In this document: positions 1-6,936 of the stretch, one piece after another
Position numbering within the stretch: position 1 is the first letter of the stretch
Layout: every line of letters starts with the position of its first letter
Origin: Proteobacteria bacterium SG_bin5
Lineage (GTDB): Bacteria > Pseudomonadota > Alphaproteobacteria > Sphingomonadales > Sphingomonadaceae
Direction of reading: 5' to 3'
NCBI GenBank assembly: GCA_002083475.1
Contig: LWDI01000079.1
Coordinates: 8,471 to 22,662 of the forward strand
DNA: 14,192 nt
Translations under genes and position numbers: made by a program
Notes under the pieces: model-generated
What the model was told of the DNA's origin: nothing
Database searches by the model: none
What the model saw: only the letters and a program-made list of their open reading frames with translations

Positions 1-21
1 CGATCCGATGCAATCGGATCG
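1..21. repeat. Perfect 9-bp inverted repeat at window edge
   Basis: The arms CGATCCGAT (1-9) and ATCGGATCG (13-21) are exact reverse complements around a GCA loop. The repeat lies 34 bp beyond the stop codon of ybaB on the minus strand, where recR would be expected to follow. It could be a hairpin in the ybaB-recR spacer or a protein-binding palindrome. No T-run can be judged because the window ends here. The symmetry is seen directly; any function is unknown. Confidence 0.5.
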
Positions 22-54
22 GAAACCGCTCTAGAGGCTGGAAGGCACCCCCCC

Positions 55-378
55 TCAAAACGGCAGTTTGAACCCCGGCGGCAGCGGTAGGCCGCTCGTC
101 ATCTTGGCCATTTCGGCGTTGGAGGCGGCATCGGCCTTGGCGCGTGCGTCGTTGATCGCCGCCGCCACCAAATCCTCGACCATCTGCTTCTCGCCCGGTT
201 GCAGCAGCGATTCGTCGATCTCGACAGCCGTGATCCGCCCCTTGGCGGTCGCGCGCACCTTCACCAACCCGCCGCCCGCCACGCCTTCGACCTCGATCGT
301 GTCGAGATTGGCCTGGGCGCGCTGCAATTCGGCCTGCACGCGCTGCGCCATTTCCAGCGCTTCCTCGATACCCTTCAT
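55..378 (-). CDS. ybaB: YbaB/EbfC family nucleoid-associated protein
   Basis: This encodes a 107-residue DNA-binding protein of the YbaB/EbfC family, which forms tweezer-like dimers that bind and compact DNA. The N-terminal helix (MKGIEEALEMAQRVQAEL) is followed by the family core VEGVAGGGLVKVRATAKG at about residues 29-46. A C-terminal helix ends in PPGFKLPF, as is common in alphaproteobacteria. The length is normal for the family (about 105-110). I chose the ATG at 378 because GGAG lies six bases before it and it starts two bases after the dnaX stop. An in-frame ATG at 405 would add nine residues and overlap dnaX, but has no good ribosome-binding site. The gene is clearly in an operon with dnaX; recR is expected next but lies outside the window. 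YbaB is thought to act with DNA replication or recombination, although its exact role is not settled. Confidence 0.93.
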   Translation of the reverse strand: MKGIEEALEMAQRVQAELQRAQANLDTIEVEGVAGGGLVKVRATAKGRITAVEIDESLLQPGEKQMVEDLVAAAINDARAKADAASNAEMAKMTSGLPLPPGFKLPF

Positions 379-380
379 GC

Positions 381-2027
381 TCAACTCCGTTTGCTGATTT
401 CCCATCCCGTAAGCTCGGCCGCCGGGAAAGCGGCGAGCGCGGCGGCGACCGCGGGCTGTTGCTTCACCCAATCGCGCTCGGCGGCGATGCGCGCCGCTTC
501 GGCCTCTTGCGGCGTCGGCGCGCCGGGGGCGTCGCGCGTTTCGACCGACCAAGCGGCGCCGGTGATCGCGCGCAGCGCCTCGGCGAGGTCGCGGGGGAGC
601 GTCGCCGGCAGCGGCTTGGTCGAACTGAGCACGATTTCGCCGGGCGCATAATGGACCAAACGCGCGACGACCCGCAGCGTGCCCGCGAGCGTCATCTTGC
701 CGCGCGCGTCGAGCAGCGCGATCATCTCCTCGAAGCTCGCGGGCAGCGCGTCGCGCGGCGCGGCCGGTGGCGGGGGATTTGGGGGCGCGGGCGCGGGCGC
801 GGGCGACGTTTTCGCGGTCGGCGCCCCCTGCCCGCTCAATTGCTTCACGAGCTCGCCGGGATCGGGCAAGGTCGAGGCGTGGATCACGCGCAGCAGCGCC
901 ATTTCGGCGGCCTCGATCGGCAGCGCCGCGCGCCCGACTTCCTCATGGCCTTTCAGCAGGAGCTGCCACAAGCGGTGGAGCGCGGGAAAGCTCAGCCGCG
1001 CCGCCCATTCCTCGAGCGCGGCGCGTTCCTCGGCCGATTGCGCGGCGTCGGCGGGGGTGCCGAGCTTGGCGAGGGTGACGGCATGGCTCGTCTCGAGCAG
1101 CGCGCGCAGCACCGCGAGCGGATCGACCCCCAGATCATATTGCCGGCGCAAGGCGGCGAGGCTCGCGCGCGCGTCGCCCCCGAGCAACAAGCCGAACAGA
1201 TCGCGCATCGCGCCGCGATCGGAAAGGCCGAGCATCTCGCGCACCGCCGCCGCGCGCACCCCGCCGCCTTCCATCCCGGCGTGGGCGATGGCTTGGTCGA
1301 GGATCGACAGCCCGTCGCGCGCGCTGCCCTCCGCCGCGCGCGCGATCAGCGCGAGCGCCTCCTCCTCGGCCGCGACGTCTTCGAGCCGGCAGACCTCGGC
1401 GAAATGCGCGGCGAGCTTGTCGGCCGGGATGCGGCGCAGATCGAAGCGCTGGCAGCGCGAGAGCACCGTCACCGGCACTTTGTTCACCTCGGTGGTCGCG
1501 AACAGGAATTTCACATGCGCCGGCGGCTCCTCGAGCGTCTTGAGCAGCGCGTTGAACGCGCTTTTGGAGAGCATGTGGACTTCGTCGACGATGTAGATTT
1601 TGAACCGCGCCGAGACGGCCGCGTAGCGCGACGCCTCGATGATCTCGCGCACGTCGTCGACCCCGGTGTGGCTCGCGGCGTCCATCTCGATGACGTCGAT
1701 ATGCCGCCCCTCGGCGATCGCGCGGCAGGGCTCGCACTGGCCGCAGGGGTCGATCGTCGGCCCGCCCTGCCCGTCCGGCCCCACGCAATTGAGCGCCTTG
1801 GCGATCAGCCGCGCGGTCGAGGTTTTGCCAACCCCGCGCACGCCGGTGAGCAAAAAGGCATGCGCCAGCCGCCCGCGCCGGATGGCGTTGCCGAGCGTCT
1901 GCACCATCGCATCCTGCCCGATCAGCGCGGCGAAGCTCTGCGGCCGATATTTGCGCGCGAGGACGCGATAGGCTTCGGGCTTGGCCGGCTGGGGCGGCTC
2001 GCCGAGATCGAGGAAGGAATCAGCCAT
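381..2027 (-). CDS. dnaX: DNA polymerase III subunit gamma/tau (clamp loader)
   Basis: The 548-residue product is the ATPase core subunit of the clamp loader, which opens the beta sliding clamp and links the polymerases at the fork. The sequence shows the family start YRVLARKYRPQ (20-30), Walker A GVRGVGKT (62-69), zinc cysteines C81, C95, C98 and C101, and Walker B IYIVDEVHML (144-153). These are followed by the sensor FLFATTE (174-180), the SRC motif (190-192) and a sensor-2 region RDGLSILDQAIA (237-248). A Pro/Ala-rich linker (about 401-430) leads to a short tau-type C-terminal domain. No A-run of six or more occurs on the coding strand, so there is no obvious slippery site for making a short gamma form. 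The ATG at 2027 has no visible Shine-Dalgarno sequence. A CTAAC motif ends 11 bases before it, hinting at a leaderless or near-leaderless mRNA. ybaB follows two bases after the stop. Confidence 0.97.
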   Translation of the reverse strand: MADSFLDLGEPPQPAKPEAYRVLARKYRPQSFAALIGQDAMVQTLGNAIRRGRLAHAFLLTGVRGVGKTSTARLIAKALNCVGPDGQGGPTIDPCGQCEPCRAIAEGRHIDVIEMDAASHTGVDDVREIIEASRYAAVSARFKIYIVDEVHMLSKSAFNALLKTLEEPPAHVKFLFATTEVNKVPVTVLSRCQRFDLRRIPADKLAAHFAEVCRLEDVAAEEEALALIARAAEGSARDGLSILDQAIAHAGMEGGGVRAAAVREMLGLSDRGAMRDLFGLLLGGDARASLAALRRQYDLGVDPLAVLRALLETSHAVTLAKLGTPADAAQSAEERAALEEWAARLSFPALHRLWQLLLKGHEEVGRAALPIEAAEMALLRVIHASTLPDPGELVKQLSGQGAPTAKTSPAPAPAPPNPPPPAAPRDALPASFEEMIALLDARGKMTLAGTLRVVARLVHYAPGEIVLSSTKPLPATLPRDLAEALRAITGAAWSVETRDAPGAPTPQEAEAARIAAERDWVKQQPAVAAALAAFPAAELTGWEISKRS

Positions 2028-2127
2028 CGGGAAGCGGTGTTAGCGCGTGGGGGGCGGCTTGTCGAAGCGACGGAGATGGCGGGGGGCGTGGCGGCGGGAA
2101 GGATATGCCCAGCCAGCACAGCGATCT

Positions 2128-2152
2128 CGTGACACCGTTGATCGGTGTCACG
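2128..2152. promoter_or_regulatory. Perfect 10-bp inverted repeat upstream of dnaX
   Basis: The arms CGTGACACCG (2128-2137) and CGGTGTCACG (2143-2152) are exact reverse complements separated by TTGAT. The site lies in the 149-bp gap between the ParD-like gene and dnaX, about 100 bp before the dnaX ATG. As RNA it would form a stable hairpin and might end the ffs/antitoxin transcript. No T-run follows on either strand, so a classical intrinsic terminator is unlikely. The half-site TGACACCG also resembles the arms of palindromic operators bound by dimeric regulators. Which of these applies is not known. Confidence 0.5.
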
Positions 2153-2176
2153 CGGATCGAGCTCGGATGGTGACCC

Positions 2177-2416
2177 TTACTCGCGCCGAAATTTTGCCCG
2201 GGCCTCGGCGATGATCGCCTCGAAATCACAGTCGACGAACGGACCTCGCTCCCCTTCCGCGAGCGCCTCGGCGAGCGCCGGATCGCATTCTTCGTCATCA
2301 TCGGCGCGCACCAAGGCGGCGAGATACGCACTCAGGTCGGCGAAGCCGCCGGCTTGGGCCCGCGCCTGGGCCAACGCAGCGACATCATCGGGCAAGCTGA
2401 TCGAAAGATGCGCCAT
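2177..2416 (-). CDS. ParD-like antitoxin (RHH type), no toxin partner seen
   Basis: This encodes a 79-residue acidic small protein. Its N-terminus MAHLSISLPDDVAALAQARA, followed by GGFADLSAYLAALVRADDDEE, fits the short beta strand and two helices of ribbon-helix-helix antitoxins of the ParD type. The C-terminal part (GPFVDCDFEAIIAEARAKFR) resembles the toxin-binding tail. ParD proteins bind their operator as dimers and neutralise ParE toxins. No ParE-like reading frame follows in the 149 bp before dnaX and none is adjacent elsewhere, so the gene appears solitary. The ATG at 2416 is chosen; a TTG at 2431 in frame would add five residues. Neither start has a strong Shine-Dalgarno sequence. The gene begins only about 20 bases after the end of the SRP RNA on the same strand and may depend on read-through from its promoter. 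The family call rests on motif pattern only. Confidence 0.72.
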   Translation of the reverse strand: MAHLSISLPDDVAALAQARAQAGGFADLSAYLAALVRADDDEECDPALAEALAEGERGPFVDCDFEAIIAEARAKFRRE

Positions 2417-2434
2417 GACCCGCTCGCTCAAAAG

Positions 2435-2530
2435 GTGGGAGCCGGAACGACCCGTTGCGAAAATCGTTGTGGCTGCTTCCTTCCGGACCTGACCAGGTTG
2501 GCGACGGCACCGTCCGCCCGACTCCCAAGC
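2435..2530 (-). ncRNA. ffs: Signal recognition particle RNA, small bacterial type (4.5S)
   Basis: The minus strand carries the near-invariant domain IV of bacterial SRP RNA, read as GGTCAGGTCCGGAAGGAAGC then AGCC (about 2495-2472), including the GGAA tetraloop and the asymmetric loop that binds Ffh. The ends pair as in the family: GGGAG.CGG near 2526-2518 pairs with CCG.CTCCC near 2445-2437, then GGACG pairs with CGTTC, and CCGT with ACGG. This gives a rod of about 96 nt, the usual size in alphaproteobacteria. The RNA joins Ffh to deliver inner-membrane proteins during translation. The exact ends are inferred from pairing and may be off by a few bases. A weak TTTT follows the 3' end. Confidence 0.93.
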
Positions 2531-2561
2531 GCCATATGGGGGAAAGCCGCGTTACGATCAA
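2531..2561 (-). promoter_or_regulatory. Probable promoter of the SRP RNA
   Basis: On the minus strand a TTGATC -35-like box (2561-2556) is followed after 19 bases by TATGGC (2536-2531), which resembles a -10 box. Transcription from it would begin near 2524-2528, right where the paired 5' end of the SRP RNA is placed. The spacer is one or two bases longer than ideal. The position fit is the main support. Confidence 0.4.
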
Positions 2562-2615
2562 GTTACCGGCCGCCGCCATTGCCCGCCCCGCCCCAAAGCG
2601 CCTAACGCGCGCGGC

Positions 2616-3749
2616 ATGACCCGTTTCGCTTTCACGATCCACGCAACCGACGGTCGCGCGCGCGCCGGCACGGTCAGCATGGCGCGCGGGGAAATCCGCA
2701 CCCCCGCCTTCATGCCCGTCGGCACCGCCGCCACCGTCAAGGCGATGAAGCCGCAAGACGTGCGCGCCAGCGGCGCCGACATCATCCTGGGCAATACCTA
2801 TCATCTAATGCTGCGCCCCACCGCCGAGCGGATCGCGCGGCTGGGCGGGCTGCACGGCTTCATGGGCTGGGAGCGGCCGATCCTCACCGATAGCGGCGGC
2901 TATCAGGTGATGAGCCTCGCCGAGCTCACCACCCGCGGCGAAGACGGGGTGACGTTCAAAAGCCATCTCGACGGCGCGCGCCACGCCATGTCGCCCGAGC
3001 GATCGATGGAAATCCAGCGGCTGCTGGGGTCGGACATCAATATGTGTTTCGACGAGCTCGTCCCCACCACCGCCTCGCGCGACGTGCAATATGAAGCGAT
3101 GCGGCGCTCGATGCGTTGGGCCAAGCGCAGCCGCGCGGCGTTCGACGCGGGCGAGGCGCATGCGGCGGGCGCGGCGATCTTCGGCATTCAGCAGGGCGCG
3201 CTCGACGAGACCATGCGCCGCGAGTCGGCCGAGGCGCTGATCGAGATCGGCTTCGATGGCTATGCGGTGGGCGGGCTCGCGGTGGGCGAAGGCCAGTCGG
3301 CGATGTTCGGCTGTCTCGATTTCGCCCCCGAGCAATTGCCCGCCGACAAGCCGCGCTATCTGATGGGGGTCGGCAAGCCCGACGATATCGTCGGCGCGGT
3401 CGAGCGCGGGATCGACATGTTCGATTGCGTGCTGCCCACGCGCTCGGGGCGCACCGGCCAGGCCTTCACGCGCGTCGGGCCGATCAACATCCGCAACGCG
3501 CGCTTCGCCGAGGATCAAGGCCCGCTCGACCCCGCCTGCGCCTGCCCGGTGTGCGCCGGCTGGAGCCGCGCCTATCTCCATCATTTGGTCCGCGCCGGCG
3601 AGATATTGGGCGCAATGTTGATGACAGAGCACAACTTGTTCTTTTATCAAGCGTTGATGGCGGACTTGCGCGATGCCATCGCCAAAGGGGGCTTGAGCGA
3701 TTTCGCGCGCGCGTTTCGCCGCGATTATTATCGAGAGGATCAACCATGA
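2616..3749 (+). CDS. tgt: Queuine/preQ1 tRNA-ribosyltransferase (tRNA-guanine transglycosylase)
   Basis: This 377-residue enzyme swaps guanine-34 in GUN-anticodon tRNAs (Asp, Asn, His, Tyr) for preQ1, the base-exchange step in queuosine synthesis. Seen in the sequence are TDSGGYQ with catalytic D92 (91-97), D146 in MCFDE, FGIQQG (189-194), GYAVGGLAVGE for substrate binding (215-225), and GIDMFDCVLPTRSGR with the nucleophile D270. The zinc site is C308, C310, C313 and H339. Every key residue is exactly ten positions earlier than in the well-studied Zymomonas mobilis enzyme, so the protein is complete. The ATG at 2616 has no Shine-Dalgarno sequence; a CTAAC motif ends nine bases before it. The stop overlaps the start of the next gene (ATGA), so the two are translationally coupled. 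The gene is divergent from the SRP RNA. Confidence 0.97.
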   Translation: MTRFAFTIHATDGRARAGTVSMARGEIRTPAFMPVGTAATVKAMKPQDVRASGADIILGNTYHLMLRPTAERIARLGGLHGFMGWERPILTDSGGYQVMSLAELTTRGEDGVTFKSHLDGARHAMSPERSMEIQRLLGSDINMCFDELVPTTASRDVQYEAMRRSMRWAKRSRAAFDAGEAHAAGAAIFGIQQGALDETMRRESAEALIEIGFDGYAVGGLAVGEGQSAMFGCLDFAPEQLPADKPRYLMGVGKPDDIVGAVERGIDMFDCVLPTRSGRTGQAFTRVGPINIRNARFAEDQGPLDPACACPVCAGWSRAYLHHLVRAGEILGAMLMTEHNLFFYQALMADLRDAIAKGGLSDFARAFRRDYYREDQP

Positions 3750-3958
3750 CCGACGCCCCCCAGCCCATGAACGAGATCGAGGCCGCCGCCCATCACGCCA
3801 AGCGCGCGGCCGAAGGCGCCGCCGACGCGATGCCCGAGGAAGCGCCCAAGGGGTGGAGCAATTTGTCGCTCGCGATCGGGGTCGGGGTCGGCTCGGCGGC
3901 GATCGCCGCGGCGCTGCTCTATGCCAATTCGGGGCGCGGCAAGAAAAAGGGCGAGTGA
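3746..3958 (+). CDS. Small single-pass membrane protein coupled to tgt
   Basis: This encodes a 70-residue protein I do not recognise as a named family. The first 36 residues are hydrophilic, rich in Ala and Glu, with His16-His17. One membrane segment follows at about 41-60 (LSLAIGVGVGSAAIAAALLY), containing a GVGVGS run, and the protein ends in a very basic tail (GRGKKKGE). This layout suggests an inner-membrane protein with the N-terminus outside, although the charge rule is only a guide. The ATG overlaps the tgt stop by four bases and has AGAGGA about eight bases upstream, so it should be translated from the tgt mRNA. Nothing in it points to queuosine chemistry. It could be a membrane anchor or a stress-related small protein. 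Confidence 0.8.
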   Translation: MTDAPQPMNEIEAAAHHAKRAAEGAADAMPEEAPKGWSNLSLAIGVGVGSAAIAAALLYANSGRGKKKGE

Positions 3959-4070
3959 CCGATTCGCCCCGCGCCGGGAGGATATCGGACCTGCCCCACC
4001 CGGCCCGTGCTGATTGACAGCCGCAATACACGCCGCCAGTCTCTCCCGCGTCCTATCGCCGGAGATTTTC

Positions 4071-6923
4071 ATGATCCTTCGTGCCGCCCTGCTGCTCGGC
4101 GCCGCGCTCCCCCTCGCGCTCCCCGCCGCCGCCGCGCCGCGCCAACCCGCCCCGCGTCCCGCCGTCGCCAAGCCGGCGGCGCTCCCGGTAAAGCCGCTCG
4201 CTTTCACCGAACGCACGCTCGCCAATGGCTTGCGCGTCTATGCGGTGCGCGATCCTTCGGTCGCGACCGTTTCGGTGCATGTCTGGTATGACGTCGGCAG
4301 CAAGGACGATCCCAAGGGTCGCTCGGGCTTCGCGCATATGTTCGAACATTTGATGTTCAAGGCGACGCGCAATTTGGTGCCCGAACAATTCGACCGCCTG
4401 ACCGAGGACGTCGGCGGCTATAACAACGCCTCGACCGATGATGATTATACCAATTATTTCGAGACGATCCCCGCCAACCACCTCGAACGCCTGCTGTTCG
4501 CCGAGGCCGATCGCATGGCGAGCCTGGTGGTCGAGCCCAAGAGCTTCGCCTCCGAACGCGATGTGGTGAAGGAGGAGCTGCGCCAGCGCATCCTCGCCCA
4601 GCCCTATGGCAAGCTCTTCGGCCTTTATCTCTCCGAGATCAGTTACAGCCGCCATCCCTATGCGCGCCCCGGCATCGGCAGCCTCGAGGATTTGGAAGCC
4701 GCGTCGATCGAGGACGTTCGCGCTTTCCACGCGACTTATTATCGGCCCGATAACGCCGTGCTGGTCGTCGCGGGGAATTTCGATCCCGCCCAGCTGAACG
4801 CCTGGGTCGACAAATATTTCGCGCCGATCGAGCGCCCCGCCACCCCGATCCCGCGCGTGACGGTGCAGGAGCCGCCGCGCACCCAGCCGGTGACGCGCAC
4901 GGTTTACGAAGAGAATGTGCCGCTGCCGGCGGTGGTGATCAGCTATCAAATTCCGCCCGATCGCGAAAAGGACAGCGCGGCGCTCGCGGTGCTCGACGCG
5001 GTGCTCTCGGCGGGCAACAGCTCGCGGCTCTACGAGGCCCTGGTCTATCGCGAGCAAGTCGCGGCGCAGGCGGGGACCTTCCTCAGCAGCCGCCAGGCGA
5101 CGGGAACGCTCGCCGCTTATGCGATCGTCGCCGGCGGCAAAAGCGCGGGCGCGGCCGAGGCGAGCCTGAAGCGCGAAATCGCGCGGGTGCGCACCGCGCC
5201 GGTGACGGCCGCCGAACTCGCCGCCGCCAAGAACCAGCTGCTGACCGCCGCGATCAAGGCGCGCGAGACCGCCGATGGCAAGGCGCGCGCGATCGCCGAA
5301 GGGGTGATCATCGACGGCGACCCCCGCGCCGCCGATCGCGAACTCGCCGCGATCGCCGCCGTCACCGCCGCCGACGTCCAGCGCGTCGCGCGCGCTTATC
5401 TGGGTGACAATCAGGCGGCGACCTTGCGCTACCTCCCCAAGACGCCGCAAAGCCCCAAGGGCGATGTGATCAGCGTGCCGGCGACGGTGCAGGTCGCGCC
5501 GCTGGCGGCGCCCGCCGATATCGCGATCGTCACCCCCGCGCCCGAGGCCGAGCGCGTCCAGCCACCCGCCCCCGGCGCGGCGGTCGCGGCGACGGTGCCC
5601 GCGCCGGTCGAAACCAGGCTCGCCAATGGGTTGCGCCTGATCGTGGTCGAAAAGCACGAATTGCCGCTCACCTCGGTGGTGCTCACCGTGCCCGGCGGCG
5701 CGGCGAGCGATCCGGCGGGGCGCGATGGTCTCGCCGATCTCACCGCGACCCTGCTCACCAAGGGCACCGCCACCCGCTCGGCGACGCAAATCGCACGCGA
5801 GATCGAATCGCTCGGCGGCGCGATCGACAGCGACGCCGATTGGGACGGCGCGAGCGTGTCGCTCAGCGTCAAGGCGGACCAATTGGCCAAGGCGCTGCCG
5901 ATCCTCGCCGATGTCGCGCAACGGCCGGCATTCGCCCCCGAGGAACTCGAGCGCGCGCGCGCCCAGGCGATCGACGCGATCGAGGTGTCGCTCAAGGATC
6001 CGGCGCAGCTGGCGAGCTATGTCGCCAATCGCGCGGTGTTCGGGCTCGGCGCTTATGGCGGGGTCGCGAGCGGCACCCCCGCCTCGCTCAAGGCGATCGA
6101 CCGCGCACAAGTGCAAGCCGCTTATGGCGCGCGCTGGCGCCCCGACCAAGCGACGCTGATCATCGCCGGCGACATCAGCCCGGCCGCCGCCCGCGCCCTC
6201 GCCGAGGCGCAGTTCGGCGGCTGGCGCGCGAGCGGCCCCGCGCCCGCGGCCAAGGTCGCCGAAGGTGCGTTCCCGGCGCCGCGCGTGATCGTGGTCGATT
6301 TGCCCGGCGCGGGCCAGGCCGGGGTGGTGGTCGCGCGGCGTGGCATCGCCCGCGCCGACGATCGCTATTATGCTGCCGCGCTCGCCAATGCCGTGCTCGG
6401 GGTCGGTTTTTCATCGCGGCTCAACCAGGAAATCCGCATCAAGCGCGGGCTTTCCTATGGCGCGGGCTCGAGTCTGGCCGCACGGCGGCTCGCCGGCCCG
6501 GTTTCGGCGCGCACCCAGACCAAGAACCCCTCGGCGGCCGAAGTGGTGGGGCTGATCCGCGCGGAGATGGCGCGGCTCGGCGCGGAACCCGTGCCGGTGG
6601 CCGAGTTGCAGACGCGCAAGGAAGTGCTGATCGGCGGCTTCGGGCGCAGCGCCGAAACGGTCGAGGGGATCGCGGGGCTGGTGAGCAGCTATGTGATCGA
6701 CGCGGTGCCGCTCGACGAGTTGAAGCGCTATACGCCGGCGATCGGCGCGGTCGATCCGGCGGCGGTCGAGAAAGCGGCGGCGCAGCTGCTCGACCCCGCG
6801 CAGGCGAGCATCGTCGTGGTTGGCGACGCGAAACAGTTCGTCGAGGCGCTGCGCAAGGATTATCCTGGGCTCGAGGTGATCCCGGCGAGCGAGCTCAAGC
6901 TGGAGAGCGCGACGCTGAAATAG
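4071..6923 (+). CDS. Exported M16 family zinc metallopeptidase, fused two-half form
   Basis: The 950-residue product carries an N-terminal signal peptide (MILRAALLLGAALPLALPAAA, likely cut after about residue 21-22), so it should act in the periplasm. The first half has the inverted zinc motif HMFEH (89-93) with the downstream glutamate in ERDVVKEELRQR (E168/E169), as in pitrilysin and insulinase. The second half (from about 510) repeats the fold, but the motif positions read D556, A559 and T560, so it cannot bind zinc. It keeps the R792/Y796 pair (KRGLSYG) typical of the non-catalytic partner. M16B enzymes in many bacteria are two separate proteins; here they are one chain. Such enzymes clip unfolded peptides in a closed chamber. 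The ATG at 4071 has GGAG seven bases upstream and starts the signal peptide; an earlier TTG at 4014 is unlikely. Its physiological substrate is unknown. Confidence 0.92.
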   Translation: MILRAALLLGAALPLALPAAAAPRQPAPRPAVAKPAALPVKPLAFTERTLANGLRVYAVRDPSVATVSVHVWYDVGSKDDPKGRSGFAHMFEHLMFKATRNLVPEQFDRLTEDVGGYNNASTDDDYTNYFETIPANHLERLLFAEADRMASLVVEPKSFASERDVVKEELRQRILAQPYGKLFGLYLSEISYSRHPYARPGIGSLEDLEAASIEDVRAFHATYYRPDNAVLVVAGNFDPAQLNAWVDKYFAPIERPATPIPRVTVQEPPRTQPVTRTVYEENVPLPAVVISYQIPPDREKDSAALAVLDAVLSAGNSSRLYEALVYREQVAAQAGTFLSSRQATGTLAAYAIVAGGKSAGAAEASLKREIARVRTAPVTAAELAAAKNQLLTAAIKARETADGKARAIAEGVIIDGDPRAADRELAAIAAVTAADVQRVARAYLGDNQAATLRYLPKTPQSPKGDVISVPATVQVAPLAAPADIAIVTPAPEAERVQPPAPGAAVAATVPAPVETRLANGLRLIVVEKHELPLTSVVLTVPGGAASDPAGRDGLADLTATLLTKGTATRSATQIAREIESLGGAIDSDADWDGASVSLSVKADQLAKALPILADVAQRPAFAPEELERARAQAIDAIEVSLKDPAQLASYVANRAVFGLGAYGGVASGTPASLKAIDRAQVQAAYGARWRPDQATLIIAGDISPAAARALAEAQFGGWRASGPAPAAKVAEGAFPAPRVIVVDLPGAGQAGVVVARRGIARADDRYYAAALANAVLGVGFSSRLNQEIRIKRGLSYGAGSSLAARRLAGPVSARTQTKNPSAAEVVGLIRAEMARLGAEPVPVAELQTRKEVLIGGFGRSAETVEGIAGLVSSYVIDAVPLDELKRYTPAIGAVDPAAVEKAAAQLLDPAQASIVVVGDAKQFVEALRKDYPGLEVIPASELKLESATLK

Positions 6924-6936
6924 CGGGCGGGGTCGG

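Noticed and set aside
379..405. Upstream ATG at 405 for ybaB (MGNQQTELS extension)
   Set aside because: It has no ribosome-binding site and overlaps dnaX, while the ATG at 378 has GGAG at good spacing and gives the usual family length.
381..2027. Programmed frameshift in dnaX making a gamma form
   Set aside because: No A-run of six or more was seen on the coding strand, so no E. coli- or Thermus-like slippery site is evident.
2039..2065. Sigma-70 type promoter for dnaX (TCGACA, 15-17 bp, CTAAC)
   Set aside because: The -10 match is weak, so it is not listed as a feature; the CTAAC part is discussed as a recurring motif.
459..2132. Long open frames on the plus strand opposite dnaX, and similar long antisense frames opposite tgt, the M16 gene, nadE and the kinase
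   Set aside because: In very GC-rich coding DNA, antisense frames stay open by chance. Their products are Arg/Ala/Gly-rich with no domain pattern, while the sense frames are clear known proteins.
2020..2331. Frame across the antitoxin/dnaX gap as a possible ParE toxin
   Set aside because: The translation is a Ser/Arg/Pro-rich string with no ParE pattern and is out of frame with the antitoxin; it looks like chance.
4014..4070. TTG start for the M16 gene at 4014, and TTGACA there as a -35 box
   Set aside because: The extension would bury the signal peptide. TTGACA is a perfect -35 match, but 17 bases later only CAGTCT is found, a poor -10, so a promoter is not called.
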